Below are positions 1-6,377 of a stretch of 10,031 nt of DNA, in pieces. The number at the start of each line of letters is the position of its first letter. Positions within the stretch are counted from its first letter, which is position 1. The translations under genes were made by a program, and so were the position numbers. Origin of the DNA: Ktedonobacter racemifer (GTDB taxonomy: Bacteria > Chloroflexota > DTOL01 > JACQYG01); the NCBI GenBank assembly GCA_020723545.1, contig DYIS01000069.1, forward strand, positions 1-10,031. The letters are read 5' to 3'. The notes beneath the pieces were generated by a model. That model was not told the origin of the DNA and did not search any database. It saw only the letters and a program-made list of their open reading frames with translations.

Positions 1-704
1 ATGCCCCGATAGGCGATCCAGGCGTTGCATGGGCCGGTTATCTCGTTGAAAAGCTGGGCGCTCTTGGCCAGCCTGATGGTGGAACCCTCCTGTTCGACCT
101 TGAACGCGCCGGAGGATCGGTCCACCGACAGGAGGTAGGTGCTGCCAAGCAAACCCTTTTTCAGCCCCTCCAGGCCCGTGGATGCCGCCGTGGTGGGCAA
201 GCCCTTCAGGTCCTTGGTCAGGAATAGGGTCTGCACGGTACTCTGCAGGCGGGAAAGCAGGATCGTGATCTGATCCAGGGTGCTATCCCCCAGGGCAGCC
301 TGGGCAGCAGCCTGAGCCATGAACCCCACGCCAGCGCCCAGGGTATTGGCCTCGAAGACCTGCAGGTTTATCGCCGGCGTAACCAGGTTCTTGGCCACCC
401 GCGCCAGGCGGGCGGAGGGGTCAAGGGCATTGGGTGGGTGTACCGAGACCACGGCCGCGCCGCCGCGGCCGCATTCGCGGTAGGTGATAAGGAAATCGTC
501 CAACTGGGGAGGTGAGAGGACTCCCCTGGCGCCGGCGCCGACCCTGGCCTCCACGTCGCGGGCCAGGGCCTTTCGGGAGATCTCATAGACCCGCCCTCCC
601 ACCTGGATGCGGCGTGGCACGATCACAATCCCCAATTGGTTGATCAATTCAGGATTGAGATCCACACCGCCGTCGGTGGCGACGACGACCTGCTGCCCGT
701 CCAT
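1..704 (-). CDS. DegV-like (EDD-fold) protein, C-terminus beyond window
   Basis: The reading frame is open from an ATG at 704 to the left edge, giving 234 residues; the gene continues outside the window. The N-terminus (VVVATDGGVDLNPELINQLG, then IVIVPRRIQVGG) follows the DegV pattern, where family members read roughly TDSTADLP..LGI.VVPL.V. The later sections VLSPPQLDDF (about 69-78), VVSVHPPNALDPSARLA (about 92-108) and the segment after EANTLGAGVGF (about 124) align in order with DegV. Known DegV proteins bind a long-chain fatty acid and in Firmicutes supply fatty-acid kinase. Here the serine of the TDS motif is glycine, and the SS.LSGT loop is replaced by HPPNALDPS, so fatty-acid binding is doubtful. 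The Shine-Dalgarno GAGGTGAGGG sits immediately upstream (705-714). The gene has its own promoter behind ade. Family assignment is fairly sure; function is not. Confidence 0.78.
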   Translation of the reverse strand, partial: MDGQQVVVATDGGVDLNPELINQLGIVIVPRRIQVGGRVYEISRKALARDVEARVGAGARGVLSPPQLDDFLITYRECGRGGAAVVSVHPPNALDPSARLARVAKNLVTPAINLQVFEANTLGAGVGFMAQAAAQAALGDSTLDQITILLSRLQSTVQTLFLTKDLKGLPTTAASTGLEGLKKGLLGSTYLLSVDRSSGAFKVEQEGSTIRLAKSAQLFNEITGPCNAWIAYRG

Positions 705-722
705 CCCTCACCTCGCCGTTCT

Positions 723-736
723 CCCGATTAATCGGG
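723..736. promoter_or_regulatory. 14-bp perfect palindrome in degV-like leader, possible operator
   Basis: CCCGATTAATCGGG is its own reverse complement. It lies 19 bases upstream of the DegV-like start codon and downstream of that gene's promoter, so it is in the transcribed leader. Either a dimeric repressor site or a short hairpin would fit. No regulator is recognised. Confidence 0.4.
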
Positions 737-746
737 GCGTGAATCA

Positions 747-765
747 GCTAAAACGGTGATTTAGC
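747..765 (-). promoter_or_regulatory. Inverted repeat at the predicted start of degV-like transcript
   Basis: GCTAAA (747-752) and TTTAGC (760-765) are perfect inverted arms around a 7-nt centre. The repeat begins just downstream of the -10 box at 768-773, where the transcript should start. This is a typical place for a repressor operator; it could instead be a weak hairpin at the RNA 5' end. Confidence 0.35.
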
Positions 766-767
766 CT

Positions 768-795
768 ATTATACAACATCACCGGCCTTTTTCAA
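768..795 (-). promoter_or_regulatory. Sigma-70 promoter of the degV-like gene
   Basis: Read on the minus strand, TTGAAA (790-795) and a perfect TATAAT (768-773) are separated by 16 bp. The predicted transcript starts near 761, leaving a leader of about 57 nt. The promoter lies between the ade stop codon and the DegV-like start, so the latter can be transcribed independently of ade. No convincing terminator was seen between ade and this promoter. Confidence 0.7.
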
Positions 796-855
796 GGGTT
801 TGGCGCTTTGCTCGCAATCCAATATCCCGTACCTCTCGAGGGCGCGCCGGGCTTC

Positions 856-2568
856 TTAATCCTGCATGGGCACAAAGCAGAACCGGTTGACGTCCACCAG
901 GCCCTTGTCTGTTACTTTCAACTCTGGGATCACCGAAAGGGCCAGGAAGGCTGAGTACATAAATGGATGATTGGCTGTCCCCCCCAGATCGGCGATGATC
1001 CTCTCCAGGTGATCCAGCTTGTCCGCCACTCGTTGGATTGACAGGGGTGACATCAACCCGGCGATAGATAGGGGCAGGGTTTCCAGCACCCGGCCATCTT
1101 TGCACACGGCCAGTCCACCCTGCATGGCGATGACCTTATTCGCCGCCGCCAGCATGTCCGCGTCGTTAGCGCCGACCACGACGATATTGTGGGCATCGTG
1201 GGCCACCGAGGAGGCGAAGGCGCCATCCTTGAGCCCAAAGCCCTTCACCAGCGCCACGCCTACGTTTCCAGTAGCATGGTGCCGCTCCACCACTGCCACC
1301 TTGAGAATGTCCCGCTCCGGATCAGCCTCGATGTGGCCGTCTCTCACCGTAGCCTCCTCCCAGAGGAGCCTGGAGGTCACCTGTTGGGGCACCAGGCCGA
1401 TGACCCGCACCTTCCCTTCTTTCCCCGGGATGCGGAACCGCTCGACGGTGATAGGTTTGACCCGCATGGTCTTCATGGCCGGAGAGAAGTCCATGCTCTC
1501 GATCTCGAACAAGGGCTGGCCCTTCTCGGCGATGATCTTGCCTCGCTTGATCACCATCTCCACATTGAAATCCTGCAGGTTATCCACCACAATTATGTCC
1601 GCGATGTACCCCGGCGCCACCGCCCCGATGTCGCGGAAGTGGAAGTACTCGGCGGGCTTGATGGTGGCCATCTGGATGGCCTTGATGGGGTTTAGCCCTT
1701 CGGCGATGGCACATCTCACCAGGTGATCCATGTCCCCTTCGCGGAGGATGTCGCCGGGGTGTCGGTCGTCGGTCACCAACATGCAGCGGCGGGGGTTGCG
1801 CTCCACGATCACTGGCAAGAGGGCTTTCAGGTTCTTCTCGGTAGAGCCCTCCCGCACCATCAGCCACATGCCATGGCGGACCTTCTCCAGGGCCTCCTGA
1901 GCGGTCACGGACTCGTGATCCGAGATGACACCGGCGGCGATGTAGGCGCAGAGGTCCTTGCCGGACAGGCCAGGAGCGTGGCCATCCACCACCAGGCGGC
2001 CGATCTCCACCAGCTTGATCTTGTCCAGGATATTGGTATCGGCGTTAAGGACGCCTGGATAGTTCATGATCTCGCCCATGCCCAGGACGCGACGCTTTTC
2101 CAGGAGGACATTCAGGTCGTAGGCCTCCAGGGTGGCCCCGGTGGTCTCGAAAGGGGAGGCTGGGACACAGGAGGGCAGGACCACGAACACGCCCAGGGGG
2201 GTCTTTTTGCTGGAGGCCAGCATGAGCTTTATCCCCTCGACGCCCAGGACATTGGCGATCTCGTGGGGGTCGATGATCACGGTGGTGGTGCCCAATGGCA
2301 CCACGGCCTTGGCGTACTCCGGGATGGGCAACATGGAGCTCTCCACGTGGACGTGCCCATCGATGAGCCCGGGCATGACGAATTTGCCCTTCAGATCGAT
2401 ATTCCTGAGTCCACGATACTCGCCCAGCCCCACTACGCTGTGTCCCTGGATGGCCACATCGGTTCTGTATATCTCCTCGGAGAACACGTTAACCAGGTTG
2501 GCGTTCCTCAAAACCAGGTCCGCCGGGGCCTGTCCTCGGGCCGTGGCGATGGTCTCGCGCAGTCCCAT
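856..2568 (-). CDS. ade: Adenine deaminase
   Basis: Hydrolyses adenine to hypoxanthine and ammonia in purine salvage; a cytoplasmic metal enzyme of the amidohydrolase superfamily. From the ATG at 2568 the protein has 570 residues, close to the B. subtilis enzyme. The N-terminus GLRETIATARGQAPADLVL is typical of bacterial Ade. Visible motifs: metal-binding HxH in PGLIDGHVHVESS (H72, H74), E166 in MGEIMNYPG, H197 in DGHAPGLSGKDL, H218 in ISDHE, D267-D268 in VTDDRHPGD, the NPIKAIQMAT segment, and the C-terminal Ade domain with AHDAHNIVVVGAND (about 456-469). The start was chosen by family alignment and AGGAGG 8 nt upstream (2577-2582). An in-frame ATG at 2736, also with a good ribosome site, would add 56 non-conserved residues. 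The gene is monocistronic, divergent from the aminotransferase, with a leader of about 220 nt. Confidence 0.95.
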   Translation of the reverse strand: MGLRETIATARGQAPADLVLRNANLVNVFSEEIYRTDVAIQGHSVVGLGEYRGLRNIDLKGKFVMPGLIDGHVHVESSMLPIPEYAKAVVPLGTTTVIIDPHEIANVLGVEGIKLMLASSKKTPLGVFVVLPSCVPASPFETTGATLEAYDLNVLLEKRRVLGMGEIMNYPGVLNADTNILDKIKLVEIGRLVVDGHAPGLSGKDLCAYIAAGVISDHESVTAQEALEKVRHGMWLMVREGSTEKNLKALLPVIVERNPRRCMLVTDDRHPGDILREGDMDHLVRCAIAEGLNPIKAIQMATIKPAEYFHFRDIGAVAPGYIADIIVVDNLQDFNVEMVIKRGKIIAEKGQPLFEIESMDFSPAMKTMRVKPITVERFRIPGKEGKVRVIGLVPQQVTSRLLWEEATVRDGHIEADPERDILKVAVVERHHATGNVGVALVKGFGLKDGAFASSVAHDAHNIVVVGANDADMLAAANKVIAMQGGLAVCKDGRVLETLPLSIAGLMSPLSIQRVADKLDHLERIIADLGGTANHPFMYSAFLALSVIPELKVTDKGLVDVNRFCFVPMQD

Positions 2569-2786
2569 CGGCTCATCCTCCTGGAGTTGTGGGTATAGTA
2601 GGGCCCGACACCGGGCTCTAATGCGGGAAGACGGATCGAAACCGCTGGGCCACCAGCTAAGCGGTCTCGAGGGAGGCAACCAGAATGCGAGCCACGAACT
2701 CGGGGCACAGCCCTGGCGGCTTGATACAGGCGCCATTCGTGTCTCCTCTACCAGCCTGTGGCGGGCCCCCGCGGCTCGTCGCGATT
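2569..2786 (-). other. Long ade leader with nested inverted repeats
   Basis: From the predicted transcription start (about 2786) to the ade ATG there are roughly 218 nt with no separate gene. It contains an in-frame ATG at 2736 preceded by GAGGAG (2743-2748, 6-nt spacing). It also holds an inverted repeat ACCGCT/AGCGGT (2641-2646/2660-2665) that overlaps a competing GCTGG/CCAGC hairpin (2644-2648/2653-2657), and a GC-rich hairpin at 2601-2618 (GCCCG-ACAC-CGGGC core) shortly before the ade Shine-Dalgarno. I looked for the conserved loop sequences of a purine riboswitch and did not find them. Confidence 0.4.
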
Positions 2787-2811
2787 TCGATTATTATACT
2801 ATAAAAATCGC
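2781..2811. promoter_or_regulatory. Inverted repeat enclosing the ade -10 box, possible operator
   Basis: GCGATTT (2781-2787) and AAATCGC (2805-2811) are perfect 7-bp inverted arms separated by 17 bp of AT-rich DNA. The ade -10 hexamer lies between them. A dimeric regulator bound here would cover the promoter. The regulator is unknown. Confidence 0.4.
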
Positions 2812-2822
2812 CGCTTTGCCAG
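2793..2822 (-). promoter_or_regulatory. Probable ade promoter
   Basis: On the minus strand TATAAT (2793-2798) is preceded after 18 bp by CTGGCA (2817-2822), a 4/6 match to the -35 consensus. The -10 is perfect and lies in the only strongly AT-rich patch upstream of ade. A weaker plus-strand candidate (TTGCCA 2816-2821, TATAGT 2841-2846, 19-bp spacing) overlaps the same -35 bases. Confidence 0.55.
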
Positions 2823-2869
2823 ACCGCAGCTCCAGGAGTGTATAGTATGTCCTGGCCCCGCACAGCCGT

Positions 2870-2898
2870 TTGACTATCCCCCCACCCGATGGTATAAT
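2870..2898 (+). promoter_or_regulatory. Strong sigma-70 promoter of the aminotransferase
   Basis: TTGACT (2870-2875) and TATAAT (2893-2898) are separated by exactly 17 bp, an almost ideal sigma-70 promoter. The start of transcription should be near 2905, giving a leader of about 70 nt before the ATG at 2976. Confidence 0.8.
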
Positions 2899-2975
2899 CG
2901 CCGTGGTTGAATTCCCCATCCACGGCTGGTTGCCCTTTTCCGCATCCCATCACTTCTGCCTTCGAGGAGGAAAAG

Positions 2976-4142
2976 ATGTTGAAGCTATCGCGCAAGATGA
3001 GCCGCCTGGGCACCGAGACGGCCTTCGAGGTCCTGGTGCGGGCCCGGGCGCTGGAGGCCCAGGGCAAAGACGTCGTCCATCTGGAGGTGGGAGAGCCAGA
3101 TTTCTGCACTCCCCAGTATATCATCGATGCCGCCACGGCGGCCCTGAACTGCGGCTACACCCACTATACCCCCTCCGCCGGCTTTCCTGAGCTGAGGGAG
3201 GCCATCGCCAGGGACGTCGCCCGGAGCCGCGGCATCGCCGTCAATGCCGACCAGGTGGTGGTCACCCCGGGGGCGAAACCGATCATATTCTTCGCCCTCC
3301 TGGCCCTGGCCGAGGAGGGCGACGAGGTCATGTACCCCAACCCGGGTTTCCCGATCTACGAGTCCATGATCAACTTCGTGGGCGCTACGCCGGTGCCTCT
3401 GCCCCTCAAGGAGGAGACCGGCTTTAAGTTCGACCTGGAGGAGTTCAAGGCCAAGGTCTCCAACAAGACCAGGCTTATTATCCTCAACTCGCCCCACAAT
3501 CCCACCGGCGGCGTCCTGGAGGCCAGCGACCTGGAAGTGATCGCCGGGGTGGCGGCGGAGAACGACATCTGGGTGCTCTCCGACGAGGTCTACTGCCGGA
3601 TCCTCTACGAAGGGAAGCATGCCAGCATCGCTTCCTACCCGGGAATGGCGGAGCGGACCATCCTATTGGACGGCTTCTCCAAGACCTACGCCATGACCGG
3701 CTGGCGCCTGGGGTACGGAGTCATGCCCCTGGAGCTGGCGCCCCACATCACCCGGCTCATGACCAATTCGGCCTCTTGCACCACCGCCTTCGTACAGCGA
3801 GCGGGCATCGAGGCCTTGACCGGCCCCCAGGACGAGGCCTACAAGATGGTGGAGGAATTCCGCAAGCGCCGCGACGTCATCGTGGCTGGGTTGAACTCCA
3901 TCAAAGGGGTCCGCTGCCACAATCCAAAAGGTGCCTTCTATGTCTTCCCCAACATCAAGGGGACGGGGATGGCCTCCAAGCCCTTCGCCGACCGGCTGTT
4001 GAACGAGGCCGGGGTGGCAGCCCTTTCCGGCACCGCCTTTGGCGCCTACGGCGAAGGTTACATTCGCCTTTCCTACGCCAACTCCGTTGACAACATCGAG
4101 AAAGCAGTGGATCGGATCGCCAGGTTGGTAAAACAGCTCTAG
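2976..4142 (+). CDS. Class I/II PLP-dependent aminotransferase (aspartate aminotransferase-like)
   Basis: Transfers amino groups between an amino acid and a 2-oxo acid using pyridoxal phosphate. The 388-residue length is usual for the AspC/AAT I-gamma group. Key residues: LEVGEPDF (37-43) near the N-terminus, the SPHNPTGG motif with N175, D203 and Y206 in SDEVYCRI (PLP pyridine N and O3' contacts), the PLP-binding lysine K236 in LDGFSKTYAMTGWRLGY, R244 for the phosphate, and R364 in GYIRLSYA for the substrate carboxylate. The start is the ATG preceded by GAGGAGG (2964-2970) at 5-nt spacing; a further upstream in-frame start at 2907 lacks family support. The gene has its own strong promoter and a perfect terminator, so it is a single-gene unit. 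Substrate (aspartate, alanine, aromatic or other) cannot be decided from sequence alone. Confidence 0.93.
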   Translation: MLKLSRKMSRLGTETAFEVLVRARALEAQGKDVVHLEVGEPDFCTPQYIIDAATAALNCGYTHYTPSAGFPELREAIARDVARSRGIAVNADQVVVTPGAKPIIFFALLALAEEGDEVMYPNPGFPIYESMINFVGATPVPLPLKEETGFKFDLEEFKAKVSNKTRLIILNSPHNPTGGVLEASDLEVIAGVAAENDIWVLSDEVYCRILYEGKHASIASYPGMAERTILLDGFSKTYAMTGWRLGYGVMPLELAPHITRLMTNSASCTTAFVQRAGIEALTGPQDEAYKMVEEFRKRRDVIVAGLNSIKGVRCHNPKGAFYVFPNIKGTGMASKPFADRLLNEAGVAALSGTAFGAYGEGYIRLSYANSVDNIEKAVDRIARLVKQL

Positions 4143-4161
4143 CAGAAGCGGAGCAGCAACG

Positions 4162-4192
4162 GGGCCACCAGATAGCCTCTGGTGGCCCTTTT
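4162..4192 (+). terminator. Rho-independent terminator after the aminotransferase
   Basis: GGGCCACCAGA (4162-4172) and TCTGGTGGCCC (4178-4188) form a perfect 11-bp stem with a 5-nt loop, followed by TTTT (4189-4192). It starts 19 bases after the stop codon. The short T-run is the only weakness. Confidence 0.85.
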
Positions 4193-4225
4193 GGTCAATG
4201 GCCAGGAGATGGAGATGGGGATGCG

Positions 4226-4969
4226 ATGGATCTAGCATCAGCGCTGGAGAGGATCCGGAGCGAGATCGAGGCCGGCGAATCGGCCCGGGCAGTTGCTCAG
4301 TGCAAAGAGCTCCTGGCCATTCACCCCAAGTGGGCCACCGTCCATTGTCTTTTAGGCCAGGCGCTCATGGGCCTGGGCAACTTCCCCGCGGCCGAGGAGG
4401 CCTTCCGCCTGGTCCTGGCGGTGGATCCTGAAGGCGTGGTGGCCAACGCCGGGCTCGGGGCGGTGAGCCAGGAGAAAAACGACCTTGGCGCGGCCCGGTT
4501 TTTCTATCAACTGGCCTGGGAGCTGGCCCCGGACAACCAGCCCCTGGCCCGAACGCTGGCCAGGACTCTAGGTTCAAGGGACGGAAGGCAGGGCCGAATC
4601 GGGCTCACCACACCCGGCCTGGCCCGGGCCTACCTGCGGGGTACACTCTATGCCCGAGCGGCCGCCGAGAGCGAGCGCGCCCTGGCCGCTGAACCCGGAC
4701 GCCTGGACCTGCTGGTGCTGGAGGCCGAGGCCCTGTGGCGGTCCGGAGAGAGGTCCAGGGCGGCTGCCGTTGCCGAGAGCATCCTCGCCCGCTTCCCCAA
4801 CTGCTTGAAGGCCCTTCTGATCCTGGGTGCCTATTGGGACCAGACCTACGACTCTGAGGCGGGGACGCGCTTGCTCTCCCTGGCCCGGGAGCTTGACCCT
4901 CCGGGCCAGGCCGCCAAGGCCCTGGGGATTCAGTTGGATTCAAGAACCGACGTGCCGATCGCCAGGTAA
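4226..4969 (+). CDS. TPR-repeat protein, possibly a shortened family member
   Basis: A 247-residue soluble protein made of tetratricopeptide-like helical pairs, which usually scaffold protein interactions. Repeats are visible at about 4-32, 36-66 (WATVHCLLGQALMGLGNFPAA), 70-102, 134-158 (after GLARAYLRGTLYARAAAES), 161-190 and 194-224, each with the alternating small/large residue pattern and a terminal Pro. No signal peptide or membrane segment is seen. The start is the ATG with GGGG/GGAGA purines at 4211-4220. In my recollection, similar Anaerolineae proteins start this way (TPR block containing a GRDGR.R..LT segment) but continue much further; here the frame stops soon after the last repeat, inside the 3' end of the opposing methyltransferase. 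It follows a terminator by 33 bp, with no clear promoter of its own. Partner and role are unknown. Confidence 0.75.
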   Translation: MDLASALERIRSEIEAGESARAVAQCKELLAIHPKWATVHCLLGQALMGLGNFPAAEEAFRLVLAVDPEGVVANAGLGAVSQEKNDLGAARFFYQLAWELAPDNQPLARTLARTLGSRDGRQGRIGLTTPGLARAYLRGTLYARAAAESERALAAEPGRLDLLVLEAEALWRSGERSRAAAVAESILARFPNCLKALLILGAYWDQTYDSEAGTRLLSLARELDPPGQAAKALGIQLDSRTDVPIAR

Positions 4970-5607
4970 CTGTGCCTCGCCGGCTTGGTGCCGCTGGCCA
5001 CGAACACACTGATGCTGGCCCTCTCGCCCCCGGCCCTCGGCTCGGCACAGCACTCCTGGCCAGTGCAATCGACTGCCACGTCCACCAGCCCGGCCTGCTC
5101 AAACCAGGCCTTCATCTGGGCCCGCTCGAAGCCCAGCCACCGATCGGCCATCTCCTCCCGCATCCACTCGTAGTCGTGCCGGTCCGTGTCCGTGACGACC
5201 AGGCGCCCGCCCGGCCTCAACAGCCTCGCCATCTCTCTTATGGCGGCCAGCGGGTCCGCGCAGTGGTGCAGATACATGTTGGCGAAGGCGGCGTCCACGC
5301 TGGCGTCCGCGAGCGGGAGGGCCTCGCCCCAGGCCAGCCCAAAGCACACGTTGCCGAATCGTCCCAGGTTGCGCCGGGCCACCGTCAGCATCTGAGGGGA
5401 GGCATCGATGGCATACACCTTCGCCACCAGTGGCGCCAGGCCCGCCGCCATGAAGCCGGTGCCGCTGCCCACGTCGGCCACGACCATCTCTGGCGTCAGG
5501 TCGGCCTTGGCCAGGGCCGCCTCCCTTACCCGCTCTGTGAAATACCCCTGGCGCAGGGTGTCCCACTGCTCGGCCACCCGCTGGAAGTACCTCTGGCTCT
5601 CATCCAT
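4930..5607 (-). CDS. SAM-dependent class I methyltransferase (UbiE/ArsM-like)
   Basis: A 225-residue Rossmann-fold methyltransferase, cytoplasmic. Motif I VVADVGSGTGF (42-52) binds SAM; the acidic residue closing strand 2 is D68 in VYAIDASPQM; the following motifs are GEALPLADASVDAAFANMYL (94-113) and LLRPGGRLVVTD (129-140). The N-terminal YFQRVAEQWDTLRQGYF and the C-terminal CTGQECCAEP followed by ASISVFVASG resemble a group related to ArsM/ArsR-fused methyltransferases, but ArsM's full cysteine set is not evident. The acceptor is therefore unknown. The start is the ATG at 5607 with CAGGAG about 10 nt upstream and an extended -10 promoter close by. The last 15 residues or so run past the usual family end, overlapping the TPR gene by 40 bp on the other strand. 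Upstream in-frame codons to 5955 are antisense to ndk and not coding. Confidence 0.88.
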   Translation of the reverse strand: MDESQRYFQRVAEQWDTLRQGYFTERVREAALAKADLTPEMVVADVGSGTGFMAAGLAPLVAKVYAIDASPQMLTVARRNLGRFGNVCFGLAWGEALPLADASVDAAFANMYLHHCADPLAAIREMARLLRPGGRLVVTDTDRHDYEWMREEMADRWLGFERAQMKAWFEQAGLVDVAVDCTGQECCAEPRAGGERASISVFVASGTKPARHSYLAIGTSVLESN

Positions 5608-5635
5608 GCCAATGCATCTCCTGCTGGTCCCCAAC

Positions 5636-5644
5636 ATTATAGCA
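5636..5644 (-). promoter_or_regulatory. Extended -10 promoter of the methyltransferase
   Basis: On the minus strand TGC-TATAAT (5636-5644) is a perfect extended -10. No good -35 lies at the normal distance, as is acceptable for this class. The transcript should start near 5630, leaving only about 20 nt before the ATG at 5607. Confidence 0.55.
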
Positions 5645-5791
5645 CGCTCCGGCCATATGGGCGAGGGATCCCTGGGCCCATTATTCCCCGGGCAAAAATG
5701 TTGTACGATCCTGACTGGGCGTGACTGAAGTGGCTCCTTTACCAGTAGAGAAGCCAGCCCGGTCCAGGGGCCTGGATGGCCGCCACATTTG

Positions 5792-5800
5792 TGGTATAAT
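5792..5800 (+). promoter_or_regulatory. Extended -10 promoter of ndk
   Basis: TGG-TATAAT (5792-5800) is a perfect extended -10, with no convincing -35. Transcription should begin near 5807, about 30 nt upstream of the ndk ATG. It is divergent from the methyltransferase promoter about 150 bp away; the bases between hold nothing I can name. Confidence 0.6.
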
Positions 5801-5836
5801 GCACGCCAATTAGAATCAAACGGATTGAGGGGAAAG

Positions 5837-6289
5837 ATGGAACGATCCCTGGTCATAATCAAGCCCGACGGGGTCCAGCGCGGCCTTATCGGTGAGACAC
5901 TGGCGCGTTTCGAGAAACGGGGGCTGAAGATCGTGGCCCTCAAGCTGATGCTCATCGACCGGCCCCTGGCCGAGCGCCACTACGCCGTGCACAAGGGTAA
6001 GTTCTTCTACGAAAGCCTGATCAGCTACATCACCTCCTGCCCGGTGGTAGTAGCCCTGGTAGAGGGCCCCGAGGCCATCAAGGTGCTCCGGGCCATGGTG
6101 GGTGCCACCCGGCCCTCCGAGGCCGCCTCGGGGACCATCCGGGGCGATTACGCTCTCCAGGGTTTGCGCAACCTCATCCACGCCTCGGATTCGCCGGAGA
6201 CGGCCCAGTACGAGACCAGCCTCTTCTTCACGCCGCCGGAGATCCTCCCCTATGCCAGAGACGTGGACAGGTGGATATACGAGTCGTAA
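5837..6289 (+). CDS. ndk: Nucleoside diphosphate kinase
   Basis: Moves the gamma-phosphate from ATP to nucleoside diphosphates through a phospho-histidine, keeping NTP and dNTP pools balanced. The 150-residue protein has the whole family in order: RSLVIIKPDGVQRGLIG with K9 and the PDG motif, Y49 and F57 in the HYAVHKGKFFYESL base-stacking region, R85, T91 and R102 in the phosphate pocket (ATRPSEAASGTIRGD), N112, and catalytic H115 in NLIHASDS. C-terminal SLFFTPPEI is also typical. The ATG has GAGGGG (5827-5832) 4 nt upstream; an earlier in-frame GTG at 5789 overlaps the promoter and is rejected. The gene stands first in a possible two-gene unit with the hydrogenase protease gene 88 bp downstream. 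Confidence 0.97.
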   Translation: MERSLVIIKPDGVQRGLIGETLARFEKRGLKIVALKLMLIDRPLAERHYAVHKGKFFYESLISYITSCPVVVALVEGPEAIKVLRAMVGATRPSEAASGTIRGDYALQGLRNLIHASDSPETAQYETSLFFTPPEILPYARDVDRWIYES

Positions 6290-6310
6290 TGTCAACCCGA
6301 GAGAGCGCGC

Positions 6311-6337
6311 AAGCGTCGCCAGTGCCGCACGCTTTTT
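6311..6337 (+). terminator. Weak terminator-like hairpin after ndk
   Basis: AAGCGT (6311-6316) and ACGCTT (6329-6334) form a 6-bp stem around a 12-nt loop, running into TTT (five Ts in total from 6333). It lies 21 bases after the ndk stop. The stem is short and may be only partly effective, so some read-through into the next gene is possible. Confidence 0.35.
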
Positions 6338-6377
6338 GGCAACGTAACCACCAAAGCTCTGGCGCATAGGTCTATAG

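Noticed and set aside
1723..2598. 291-codon plus-strand open frame opposite ade
   Set aside because: It is antisense to a complete, well-conserved ade gene, rich in His, Gly and Asp from reversed codons of a GC-rich gene, and has no family resemblance.
2569..2786. Purine riboswitch or tRNA in the ade leader
   Set aside because: The conserved purine-riboswitch loop sequences are absent. A GGTTTCGATCC-like stretch resembles a T-loop, but no matching acceptor or anticodon arm could be folded around it.
2647..4171. Shared 10-mer GGGCCACCAG at 2647 and 4162 as a dispersed repeat
   Set aside because: Only ten bases match, one copy belongs to a terminator stem and the other to an unrelated leader; chance in GC-rich DNA is the likely explanation.
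4972..5724. 250-codon plus-strand open frame opposite the methyltransferase
   Set aside because: It mirrors the methyltransferase coding strand, is rich in His, Arg and Pro, and shows no recognisable domain or ribosome site.
5608..5955. N-terminal extension of the methyltransferase
   Set aside because: It would run through the methyltransferase promoter and over the ndk start; the SAM domain starts just after ATG 5607.
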